Origin: Chitinophagaceae bacterium
Lineage (GTDB): Bacteria > Bacteroidota > Bacteroidia > Chitinophagales > Chitinophagaceae
Length of the DNA: 64,000 nucleotides
Assembly: GCA_016702745.1 (NCBI GenBank)
Contig: JADJDJ010000003.1
Span: forward strand, 806,001-870,000
Direction: 5' to 3'
Every line of letters starts with the position of its first letter. Within the stretch, counting starts at the first letter, position 1. Below the pieces are notes generated by a model. The model worked only from the letters and a program-made list of their open reading frames with translations, was not told the DNA's origin and did not search any database. Positions 56,253-64,000 of the stretch are shown one piece after another. Made by a program: the position numbers and the translations under genes.

Positions 56253-56738
56253 TTACTTCAATGCCACAATCAGGCGTTCAATCACGAAATAGGTAATGGG
56301 ACAGAAACTGGAATTCTTCAGCGCAAGGGGCTGTCTTCTGAGCATAAAATCATCATCCATATAGGGGAAGCGGGCGCAGTCGGTGGGTCTTACTTCATAA
56401 ATACTGCAGTAATTATCTGCCCCCAGGAATGCGCAGGGCATTTCTTTCATCACATTATCGCCTTCCTCATCCACCCGCAGGTAGGTATCTCTGAAATCAC
56501 CTTCCTTCATCCCCAGGAATTTGCTGATTCTTTTGATATCAGGAGGAGTAAAACGGGGGGAATAATTCTTACAGCAATTGGCGCATTGCAGGCAGTCAAT
56601 TTTTTCAAATGCCTCTTCATTCAGGGCCGGCAATTGTTTTAACACCTGGTTCTTATTCGCCCGGTGCAGGAATTTTTTATATTCCTTCTGTCGTTCGCCT
56701 GATTTTTTCTGCCAGTTCGTGAGGAGGTCTTTGGACAT
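56253..56738 (-). CDS. YkgJ-family Cys-cluster (zinc/iron-chelating) protein
   Basis: Start chosen at ATG 56738 (MSKDLLTNWQKK). The defining CxxCxxCC cluster is CLQCANCCKNYSPRF near residue 55 after trimming, with MPCAFLGADNYCSIYEVRP and DCARFP supplying the remaining Cys. These proteins bind a metal (Zn or Fe-S) and their reaction is uncharacterised. No obvious operon partner; the gene is divergent from the RES-Xre promoter side by about 90 bases and neighbours low-complexity DNA. Confidence 0.86.
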   Translation of the reverse strand: MSKDLLTNWQKKSGERQKEYKKFLHRANKNQVLKQLPALNEEAFEKIDCLQCANCCKNYSPRFTPPDIKRISKFLGMKEGDFRDTYLRVDEEGDNVMKEMPCAFLGADNYCSIYEVRPTDCARFPYMDDDFMLRRQPLALKNSSFCPITYFVIERLIVALK

Positions 56739-56756
56739 GGGGTAAAGATAAGTAGG

Positions 56757-56937
56757 GAATGGCAAGTGGCGAGTGGGGATTGGGATATTGGGATATTGGG
56801 ATACTAGTTATTAGGAATTAGATATTGTGTTTCCGGTTATCGACTATTTACTATTGGCTCTTGACTCACGACTATCGACTAATGACTAAGGACTTCCCTC
56901 CCGACTCCCGACTCCCGACTCTCGACTAATCCCTACA
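56757..56937. repeat. Composite low-complexity element, copy 1
   Basis: Order of parts: AGTGGCGAGTGGGG, GGGATATTGGGATATTGGGA, TTAGGAATTAGATATTGTGTTTCCGGTTATCGACTATT, then CTCTTGACTCACGACTATCGACTAATGACTAAGG, ending in CCCGACTCCCGACT heptads. The same parts in the same order lie at 60980-61160. Confidence 0.78.
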
Positions 56938-56945
56938 TTTGCCCC

Positions 56946-57866
56946 ATGACCACCGCCAGGGAACAATTACTGCTCCTGATCACCACACCGCTTTACCTGG
57001 TCGTAATCGGCGTAGAGGTTTTTATCAGTAAGCTGCGGAAACAGGATAGTTATAGTCTGAAGGATACTGCACAGAATATTTATTTTATGATTCTCAATGG
57101 AGGGCTGGATCTTTTGTTCCGGGCCGTTTCCATAGGAATCGTTCTCAGTTTTTTTTATTCCCATCGCCTGGCCGGACCGATTGCCAATCCCTGGATCTAC
57201 TGGATCGTTTTATTCGTGTTTGAGGATTTTATGTACTACTGGCTGCACCGGGTGGATCATTATTGCCGATTATTCTGGGCTACCCATGTGACGCATCACT
57301 CCTCTCCTAAATTTAATCTCACGGTTGGTTTCCGCTCATCGGTGCTGGAACCTTTATATCGTTTTCTTTATTTTATTCCGATCGCCCTGCTCGGCTTTCA
57401 GCCGATTGATATTGCCTTTGTATATGCCGCCACCCAGACCTGGGGGATCCTCGTACATACTGAAAAAATCGGGAAGCTGGGTTTTCTGGAATATTGGCTG
57501 GTTACCCCCTCCCATCACCGGGTGCACCACGGCTCTAATGCCCTTTACCTGGATAAAAACATGGGGATGTTCCTGATCATCTGGGACAAATTATTCGGCA
57601 CTTTTCAACCGGAAATACCGGCCGCTCAATACCAGCCCATCCGTTATGGTCTCACCAAACCACTTACCAAAGAAGATCCCCTGCATATCCTGGTGCATGA
57701 ATGGAAAAGTATCGGGAATGATCTGGGCAAAAAAGGGCTCAGTTTCCGGCAGCGCTGGCAATACCTGTTTGGCCCCCCGGGCTGGAGCCATGATGGGAGC
57801 AGCCAGACCAGTTCGGAATTACGGAAATCTGAAAAAGCACAGGCAGGACAGGATGCAAGCCTGTAA
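56946..57866 (+). CDS. Sterol desaturase / fatty acid hydroxylase family protein
   Basis: A 306-residue membrane di-iron oxygenase family member with three His clusters: LHRVDHYCRLFWATHVTHHS, HHRVHHGSN, and the first cluster in the TM part, in the order expected of the family. Several TM helices precede (LLLITTPLYLVVIGVEVFIS, FEDFMYYW). It acts on a fatty acid or sterol-like lipid in the membrane using O2; substrate unknown. It ends before repeat-free DNA upstream of gcvP, 240 bases away. Confidence 0.9.
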   Translation: MTTAREQLLLLITTPLYLVVIGVEVFISKLRKQDSYSLKDTAQNIYFMILNGGLDLLFRAVSIGIVLSFFYSHRLAGPIANPWIYWIVLFVFEDFMYYWLHRVDHYCRLFWATHVTHHSSPKFNLTVGFRSSVLEPLYRFLYFIPIALLGFQPIDIAFVYAATQTWGILVHTEKIGKLGFLEYWLVTPSHHRVHHGSNALYLDKNMGMFLIIWDKLFGTFQPEIPAAQYQPIRYGLTKPLTKEDPLHILVHEWKSIGNDLGKKGLSFRQRWQYLFGPPGWSHDGSSQTSSELRKSEKAQAGQDASL

Positions 57867-58106
57867 AAGGTTTGAACAAACAGTGCACGGCTTATCCCCA
57901 GCTTGAACAACCAGTCTGATTTATCCTGTATAGCTCGTAACTTTGCAGCGCTAAAAGATAGTCACCAATGTTCATGGCAGTCTTGATGTTCTAAACAGCA
58001 CCAGTATCGCCTCCGGCCCTGCTGAACTGTTTGATCCGATTCTCCGCCCGATCTTTCTGACCATCTGTTCCATATGATTTTTTGACACAACAGAATTCTT
58101 CCATTT

Positions 58107-60974
58107 ATGAATCTTCTTGAACAACAATCCAACGAATTTTTTGCCCGTCATATTGGTCCGCATGAAGCCGACAGCAATCGCATGCTGAAAAAAATCGGTG
58201 TAAAGAGTCTGGATGAGCTGATCAGTCAGACTGTTCCTTCCGGCATCCGCATGCAGGGAGAACTGGATATCCCGGCGGCAATGAGTGAGCATGAATACCT
58301 GCGGCATATCAAGGATATTTCTCTCCGGAATAAAGTATTCAGTACCTATATCGGTCAGGGTTATTATGATACCATTACCCCTTCCGTGATCCTTCGGAAT
58401 ATTTTTGAAAATCCAGGATGGTACACCCAGTACACCCCTTACCAGGCCGAGATTTCACAGGGACGTCTGGAAAGCCTGTTGAATTATCAGACCATGGTCA
58501 GCGACCTTACCGGTCTGTCTATTGCCAATGCCTCCCTGCTGGATGAAGCCACGGCAGCGGCAGAAGCCATGACGATGTTCTTCAATACCCTCAATAAGCA
58601 GGATCATATTGACAGACCGAAATTCTTTGTAGATAAAGAAATTTTTCCGCAGACCAAGGATGTGTTACTGACCCGTGCCGTACCCGTGCAGATTGAACTG
58701 GTGGAAGGTGATTATCAGACTGCAACTATTGACTCCACTTATTTCGGAGCCATTGTGCAATACCCGAATGATAAAGGATCCATTGAGGACTATCGCAGCT
58801 TTATTGATAAAGTACATGCGGCCGGTGCCTATGTGGTGATGGCTACTGATCTGCTGGCCCTGACCCTGCTGACTCCTCCCGGTGAACTGGGTGCGGATGT
58901 GGCCGTGGGTTCAGCCCAGCGTTTTGGCGTACCGCTGGGTTATGGCGGACCGCATGCAGCGTTCATGTCTACGAAGGACGAATTCAAAAGAAGTATTCCC
59001 GGCCGGATCATTGGTATAAGTGTTGATGCACAGGGCAACCGTGCATTAAGAATGGCGCTGCAAACCAGGGAACAACATATCAAGAGAGAAAAAGCAACAT
59101 CTAATATCTGTACAGCCCAGGCCTTATTGGCCAATATGGCTGCCATGTATGCCGTGTACCATGGACCGGATGGATTGAAAAATATTGCAAAAAGAATTGC
59201 GCTGTATACACAAACGGTGGCAGCGGCTATTCTGGAAAGAGGATTCGCCCTCTATTCGGATCATTTCTTTGATACGATTGTCATTAAAGTAAAGGACCAG
59301 GCAGCTATCCGCAGCAAGGCCGAACGTCAGCAAATCAATCTGCGTTATATCGGCAACAACCTGATCGGTATTTCCATTGATGAAACAACTGATGTTTCCG
59401 ATCTCTATGACCTGATCAATTGTTTTGAAAATGATAAAGACCCGGTGGCATTTGATATTTATCAGACAGAAATGCTGCAGCATATTCCCTCACAACTGAG
59501 CCGGACTTCTGCATTCCTGACCCATCCGGTATTCAATACCCACCATAGCGAAAGCCAGATGATGCGGTATATCAAGCAGCTGGAGAACAAAGATCTTTCG
59601 CTGAATACATCCATGATCTCTCTGGGCAGTTGTACCATGAAACTCAATGCTGCTTCTGAGATGATGCCATTGAGCTGGGCACATTGGAGCCGGATGCATC
59701 CTTTTGCACCGGCCGACCAGACAGAAGGATATCGGTTTATGGCAGAAGAACTCAGCAAATACCTCTGTACCATCACGGCCTTTGATGCCTGCAGTCTGCA
59801 ACCCAATAGTGGGGCGCAGGGTGAATATGCCGGCTTACTGACCATCCGTTCTTATCATGAAGCCAATGGCGATCATCACCGCAATGTGATGCTGATCCCC
59901 ATCTCCGCACATGGTACCAATCCGGCCAGTGCGGTAATGGCAGGGATGAAAGTAGTGGTGGTAAAAGCATTGGAGAACGGATACATTGATGTGGAAGACC
60001 TGAAAGCAAAAGCTGCGCAATACAGCAAGGAGCTTTCCGGAATCATGATCACTTATCCGAGCACTTATGGTGTATACGAAGAAACGGTAAAAGAAATCAC
60101 GGATATTATACATGAACATGGCGGACAGGTATACATGGATGGCGCAAATATGAATGCACAGGTAGGACTCACTGCTCCCGGTTTGATTGGTGCGGATGTT
60201 TGTCACCTGAACCTGCATAAAACATTTGCCATCCCGCATGGTGGTGGTGGTCCCGGCATGGGACCCATTTGTGTGAAAGCACACCTGGCCAAACATTTAC
60301 CCGGACATGTGGAGAACGGAACGAAGAATGCAGTGAGTGCGGCCCCTTATGGATCTGCAAGCATCCTGCTCATCAGTTATGGTTATATCCGGATGCTGGG
60401 AGCAAGGGGTGTAAAAGCCGCAACAGAGTACGCGATCCTCAATGCGAATTATATGCGTGCCCGTCTGGAAGGGGCTTATGATATTTTGTATACCAATAAC
60501 AACGGACAATGTGCGCATGAATTCATTGTGGATCTGAGGCCTTTTAAAAAATCTGCCGAGATCGAAGCGGAAGATGTGGCCAAGCGTTTGATTGATTATG
60601 GTTTCCATGCTCCTACCATGAGTTTCCCGGTGGCTGGCACCATCATGATAGAACCTACAGAGAGTGAAGACAAGGGCGAGCTGGATCGTTTCTGTGATGC
60701 ATTACTTTCTATCCGTGAAGAAATCCGCGCCATTGAAGAAGGAAAAGCGGATAAAAAAGATAACCCGCTCAAACATGCACCGCATACACAGTTTGTGGTC
60801 ACGGCCAATGAATGGAATCATGCATACAGCCGCCAGGAAGCTGCCTTCCCTTTGTATTATGTAACGCTGAATAAATTCTGGCCATCAGTGGCCCGTGTAA
60901 ATAATACGCACGGGGACCGGAATCTTATTTGTACTTGTGAGCCGGTGGAATCTTACATGGAAGCCGAGGCTTGA
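58107..60974 (+). CDS. gcvP: Glycine dehydrogenase (aminomethyl-transferring)
   Basis: P-protein of the glycine cleavage system: decarboxylates glycine and transfers aminomethyl to the H-protein lipoyl arm. The 955-residue length is that of the fused single-chain form. The PLP Lys is in HLNLHKTFAIPHGGGGPGMG, with the N-terminal FFARHIGPHE and the SAAPYGSASILLISY region also typical. No glycine-riboswitch consensus was recognised upstream, and gcvT and gcvH are not in the window. Cytoplasmic. Confidence 0.98.
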   Translation: MNLLEQQSNEFFARHIGPHEADSNRMLKKIGVKSLDELISQTVPSGIRMQGELDIPAAMSEHEYLRHIKDISLRNKVFSTYIGQGYYDTITPSVILRNIFENPGWYTQYTPYQAEISQGRLESLLNYQTMVSDLTGLSIANASLLDEATAAAEAMTMFFNTLNKQDHIDRPKFFVDKEIFPQTKDVLLTRAVPVQIELVEGDYQTATIDSTYFGAIVQYPNDKGSIEDYRSFIDKVHAAGAYVVMATDLLALTLLTPPGELGADVAVGSAQRFGVPLGYGGPHAAFMSTKDEFKRSIPGRIIGISVDAQGNRALRMALQTREQHIKREKATSNICTAQALLANMAAMYAVYHGPDGLKNIAKRIALYTQTVAAAILERGFALYSDHFFDTIVIKVKDQAAIRSKAERQQINLRYIGNNLIGISIDETTDVSDLYDLINCFENDKDPVAFDIYQTEMLQHIPSQLSRTSAFLTHPVFNTHHSESQMMRYIKQLENKDLSLNTSMISLGSCTMKLNAASEMMPLSWAHWSRMHPFAPADQTEGYRFMAEELSKYLCTITAFDACSLQPNSGAQGEYAGLLTIRSYHEANGDHHRNVMLIPISAHGTNPASAVMAGMKVVVVKALENGYIDVEDLKAKAAQYSKELSGIMITYPSTYGVYEETVKEITDIIHEHGGQVYMDGANMNAQVGLTAPGLIGADVCHLNLHKTFAIPHGGGGPGMGPICVKAHLAKHLPGHVENGTKNAVSAAPYGSASILLISYGYIRMLGARGVKAATEYAILNANYMRARLEGAYDILYTNNNGQCAHEFIVDLRPFKKSAEIEAEDVAKRLIDYGFHAPTMSFPVAGTIMIEPTESEDKGELDRFCDALLSIREEIRAIEEGKADKKDNPLKHAPHTQFVVTANEWNHAYSRQEAAFPLYYVTLNKFWPSVARVNNTHGDRNLICTCEPVESYMEAEA

Positions 60975-61305
60975 GGAGGGGTGAGAGGCTAGTGGCTAGT
61001 GGCGAGTAGGGTTCAGAGAATGGGGTTCGGCGAGTGGGGAATGGGTTATTAAGATATTAGTTATTAGGAATTAGATATTGGGTTTCCGATTATCGATTAT
61101 TCACTCTCGACTCTTGACTTACGAATATCGACTAAAGACTAACGACTATTCTTTCGACTTCTCTCCTCCCTTTTAGGGGCTGGGGGTGACAGTCGACTGA
61201 AGACAGCCGACTGCTGACTCACGACTCCCGACTATTCCCCCCCCTTTAGGGGACGGGGGCGGGGATGGGGGCGACTAACGACTATAGACTATAGACTAAC
61301 GACTT
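60975..61305. repeat. Composite low-complexity element, copy 2, and flanking heptads
   Basis: Parts in the same order as 56757-56937: AGTGGCGAGTAGG, GGGATTATTAAGATATTAG, TTAGGAATTAGATATTGGGTTTCCGATTATCGATTATT, CTCTCGACTCTTGACTTACG. A further run of CGACTCACGACTCCCGACT and CGACTATAGACT heptads fills the rest. No gene between gcvP and the DUF6600 gene. Confidence 0.78.
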
Positions 61306-61308
61306 CCC

Positions 61309-61340
61309 AAAAAAGGGGCCCCACCAATCGGCAGGACCCC
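61309..61340 (-). terminator. Intrinsic terminator of the DUF6600 gene
   Basis: GGGGCCC (61315-61321) and GGACCCC (61334-61340) pair with one G-U, followed on the minus strand by six T residues (61309-61314). It lies 26 bases past the stop at 61366. Confidence 0.75.
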
Positions 61341-61365
61341 TCTCTATTAAAGGCAGCATACTTAT

Positions 61366-62967
61366 TTAAAATCTTCCTCTTCTATTCCCTCCACCATTAC
61401 TTCCCCCACCGGTTTCTCTTTGTCTTCCTCCCCCATCATCGCTTCTTCTTTCGAAGCTGCGTTCGCGGGGTTGTGATTGCGGGCGGTCCACCTGTGGTTG
61501 TGGTCTTGATTCCTGTCGGCGCTCCACCTGTGGTTGTGGTCGTGGCTCGGACCTTCTTTCGATCTGCTGCGGTTGACGCGGCTGATCATTGGTCCTCATC
61601 TCGCGGGTACGGCCGGGATTATTATCCGTATTCCTTCTTTCAAAACTACGGTTATCGGGCTGGGCAGCAGGCTCCCTGGTAGGGCGGCCACCCGGCTCAA
61701 CATTCCGGTTAGGATTACCTTGCGGATTATCTATTCTGCGATCAACAGGTTGTCTGTTCGGATTACCCTGTGGATTTTCAAATCGCCTGTCGGAAGGCTG
61801 TCGGTTTGGATTACCCTGCGGATTGTTTGTTCCGCGATCCATTGGCTGACGACCCGGATTATCGGTACGGTCAGTACGGCTGCGGTCGAATGGACTATTC
61901 CTGTTATTATCAGGTTGTCTGTTACCATCTTCCCTTCTGATACCACCGTTATTATCACGGTTGCGATTAGGGTTATTATCCGCCGGTCTTTCCATCGTGT
62001 TGCGGTCGCGGAATCTGTCATTTCCCTGCCGGTCAATTGAACGGTTATTATTCACCTGGTCGCGTGAATCAGGTCTTCTGTTATTGACTCCATTGTCTCT
62101 TCTGTTATCAATACCATCCCTGCGGTTTCCGTTATTATTCCGGAAATTTCCACCGTTGCGATCATAACGTTCGAACTGACGGGGGGCAAAGTTGCGGCCT
62201 TCGTCTCTGCGAATATTGGGGCGGAACATACTGACTTCATTATTCCTGAAGGAGGAACGGCCAGGCATATTGCTTTGTCTGAAGCGGACCGGGTTGATCC
62301 TGCCACAATAGACTTCCGCATCATAACGGCGTGGGCCGGAACGGAATCCATAATTACCACCATAACGATAGTTATTGATGATGATCGTGGTCTGGTTGAT
62401 GATCGTCAGATTCTGCCTGCGGTCTACATAATAGTCGTAGATTCTGGGCGAGTTGATATACCGTCTCGGGGCAAAGCACCAGAAATTATTGGGCGGGTTA
62501 TAACCACCGATATTAAAATTGACGCTGATATTGATACCCGGTCTGATAGGTGCCCAACCATAGTAGTCGCCTCCATCACGCCAGGCCACCCAGGCCGGAC
62601 TCCATTCGTAACCCGGAACCCAGTACCAGCCATAGCCGGCATCATGATCCCATCGGCCATAGTGGAAAGGTGCCCAACCCCAGTCGTAGTCAGATACCCA
62701 CATCCACTCATAGTCATCGGACCAAACCCAGTGACCATTGGTGCTATAAGGCTGAAAATCGGATTCAGCATCCGGAACCCATACATAGCCTTGTCCGGGA
62801 TATTCCACCCATTGGCCATAAGGGCTCAGTTCGTCATAGAAATCCTGATAGGTCAGATCGCGGTCGCGGTCGTCATAGCCATCGTAATACTGTGCCGAAG
62901 CTTTGTTCGGACTAAAACTGCCGAGCACCAGTATCAATGCAAGGACAGCCATTGTGATTTTTTTCAT
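61366..62967 (-). CDS. Exported DUF6600 (YXWGXW) protein with Arg/Asn/Pro-rich repeats
   Basis: Signal peptide ending KASAQ near residue 25, then a Tyr/Trp-rich domain with several YxWGxW-like blocks (YDWGWAPFHYGRWDHD, YGWYWVPGYEWSPAW, YYGWAPIRPG), and a 330-residue tail rich in Arg, Asn, Gln and Pro with NPQGNPNRQP-type repeats (three in a row near residues 395-440). The tail is low-complexity, positively charged and predicted disordered. Function unknown; surface or periplasmic location inferred. The 533-residue protein is followed by a terminator. Confidence 0.88.
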   Translation of the reverse strand: MKKITMAVLALILVLGSFSPNKASAQYYDGYDDRDRDLTYQDFYDELSPYGQWVEYPGQGYVWVPDAESDFQPYSTNGHWVWSDDYEWMWVSDYDWGWAPFHYGRWDHDAGYGWYWVPGYEWSPAWVAWRDGGDYYGWAPIRPGINISVNFNIGGYNPPNNFWCFAPRRYINSPRIYDYYVDRRQNLTIINQTTIIINNYRYGGNYGFRSGPRRYDAEVYCGRINPVRFRQSNMPGRSSFRNNEVSMFRPNIRRDEGRNFAPRQFERYDRNGGNFRNNNGNRRDGIDNRRDNGVNNRRPDSRDQVNNNRSIDRQGNDRFRDRNTMERPADNNPNRNRDNNGGIRREDGNRQPDNNRNSPFDRSRTDRTDNPGRQPMDRGTNNPQGNPNRQPSDRRFENPQGNPNRQPVDRRIDNPQGNPNRNVEPGGRPTREPAAQPDNRSFERRNTDNNPGRTREMRTNDQPRQPQQIERRSEPRPQPQVERRQESRPQPQVDRPQSQPRERSFERRSDDGGGRQRETGGGSNGGGNRRGRF

Positions 62968-63166
62968 GGGCCAACTTTTAGTAATAAATCGTTCATCATA
63001 AAATTGTTTTGTGAAAGGTCCCGGTTATCCGGGCCGGGTCGGTTTTCTTCTTTCCCTTTAAAGAGACGCTATAACTATGCCATGGGTGCTGACCGATTTA
63101 ATCAGGATGCCTGTTTTAGCAAAACTTTGTATGCGTGTTAAAAAAAAGAGAGGGTCGCTGGAGTAA

Positions 63167-63720
63167 TTTTTTTTGCCACGAAGGCACGAAGACACGAAGC
63201 CACGAAGAATTCTATCTCAACTTTCCTTTGTGGCTTAGTGCCTTTGTGGCAAAATTCTCTTAAAAAATCGCCTTATCTCCTTACCCTGAAATTGACAGGC
63301 TTTTTGGAAAGAATATAGAAATACAAGATTTCTCACTTTGCTCGAAATACCAGTTTCTTTGCGCCTTTGTGTCTTTGTCAGATGGACACTTCGGGTGCAG
63401 CAAAAAAATAGCCACGAAGCCACGAAGAATTCTATCTCAACTTTCCTTTGTGGCTTAGTGCCTTTGTGGCAAAATTCTCTTAAAAAATCGCCCTAACTCC
63501 TTACCCTGAAATTGACAGGCTTTTTGGAAAGAAAATAGAAATACAAGATTTCTCACTTTGCTCGAAATACCAGTTTCTTTGCGCCCTTGTGTCTTTGTCA
63601 GATGGACTCTTCGGGTGCAGCAAAAAAATAGCCACAAAGGCTCGAAGACACGAAGCATACTTACTGAACTTTACTTTGTGTCTTTGAGCCTTTGTGGCCA
63701 AAATCTCTTAAAAAATCGCC
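63167..63720. repeat. Tandem copies of a gene tail with CACGAAGGC-type octamers
   Basis: Two near-identical units of about 222 bases (about 63187-63410 and 63411-63630) and a partial third each contain CACGAAGCCACGAAGAATTC, CTTTGTGGCTTAGTGCC, AAAAAATCGCC, and then CTTACCCTGAAATTGACAGG. The last phrase reverse-complements to AATTTCAGGGTAAGGAGATAA, the final coding bases and stop of the gene at 63721, so the gene's 3' end has been copied with its downstream DNA. Confidence 0.85.
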
Positions 63721-64000
63721 TTATCTCCTTACCCTGAAATTGAAAGTTACATTGCGGGGCGTTCCGGAAAAATCCATCTGAATATTGAAACTTCCTTCTA
63801 TAAAACCCGTTACCGGTGGACCGAATGTGGTAATATTCACCACCGGGTTTGGAGTAATAATCATTTGTGAACTCACACCGGATCCGGCAAATACTGTTAC
63901 AGACTGCAAAGGGAGATTATTGGCAGCCACCCCATTATTGAGGAAGGTAAAATCACCACCAACCAAAGAACCTGCAGACTGCCGGTAACCGGCTATTCTT
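63721..64000 (-). CDS. 3' end of an exported beta-rich protein (partial at window edge)
   Basis: The frame is open from 64000 to a stop at 63721 and encodes the last 92 or so residues (AGSLVGGDFTFLNNGVAANN ... GTPRNVTFNFRVRR). The sequence is beta-rich, resembling the C-terminal beta-sandwich ends of extracellular Bacteroidota proteins (for example adhesin or hemophore-like C-termini), but too little is present for a family call. There is no T9SS KxYxx-type end motif. The start is outside the window. Confidence 0.6.
   Translation of the reverse strand, partial: RIAGYRQSAGSLVGGDFTFLNNGVAANNLPLQSVTVFAGSGVSSQMIITPNPVVNITTFGPPVTGFIEGSFNIQMDFSGTPRNVTFNFRVRR

Noticed and set aside
57867..58106. 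Glycine riboswitch before gcvP
   Set aside because: None of the conserved glycine-aptamer blocks could be found; only a lone TAACTTTG promoter-like box without a spaced TTG.
61473..62915. Several + strand ORFs over the DUF6600 gene
   Set aside because: They are shadows of the Arg/Asn-rich repeat coding region on the minus strand.

Overview
The window reads as chromosome of a Bacteroidota bacterium, most likely family Chitinophagaceae. This rests on content: an exported lysyl-endopeptidase-type protease with a C-terminal type IX secretion (T9SS) sorting domain, DUF3857/transglutaminase-like proteins, a YXWGXW (DUF6600) protein, a HHHxHH-type membrane protein typical of the family, adjacent folK and deoxynucleoside kinase genes, weak Shine-Dalgarno signals, and intergenic DNA crowded with palindromes and short quasi-tandem repeats. 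No rRNA, tRNA, CRISPR array, transposase or integrase was recognised.

Layout. 0-10 kb: small secreted protein, MFS transporter, exported WD40-caspase protein, lipoprotein carbonic anhydrase, NAD(P)-binding protein, DUF6159 membrane protein, serine hydrolase with TPR tail. 10-19.6 kb: fasciclin protein, S41 peptidase, Tat-exported threonine-aldolase-like protein, clpB, second serine hydrolase, small membrane protein. 19.6-38 kb: accessory stretch with an exported alpha/beta hydrolase, lipoprotein, membrane protein, FG-GAP propeller, thioredoxin-like protein, nucleotidyltransferase, DUF3857 protein and secreted protease. It also carries six copies of an undescribed stem-loop repeat, all in + orientation, several lying just after fragments of gene 3' ends. 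38-42.3 kb: AT-rich Fic / ParB-like / Dam-like methyltransferase cassette, the best candidate for an uncharacterised defence or toxin module. 42.6-50.7 kb: odd signal-peptide-bearing AAA fragment, two tandem DUF3857 genes, queG, SRPBCC protein, ABC-2 permease, folK. 50.7-64 kb: palindrome array, deoxynucleoside kinase, MFS, MBL hydrolase, RES-Xre toxin-antitoxin pair, YkgJ-like protein, fatty acid hydroxylase, gcvP, DUF6600 protein, and the 3' end of an exported protein followed by duplicated copies of its tail.

Two cross-cutting observations matter for any reader. First, about ten reading-frame breaks occur, almost all at short homopolymers, and each splits one recognisable protein into two frames (MFS, WD40-caspase twice, S41 peptidase, hydrolase, lipoprotein, membrane protein, probably the nucleotidyltransferase, DUF3857, MBL). 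This looks like residual indel error in the assembly, so the joined coordinates given here should be preferred over the separate frames. Second, gene 3' tails recur as copies: the clpB tail, the tail of the gene at the right edge, and the tail of the small membrane protein.
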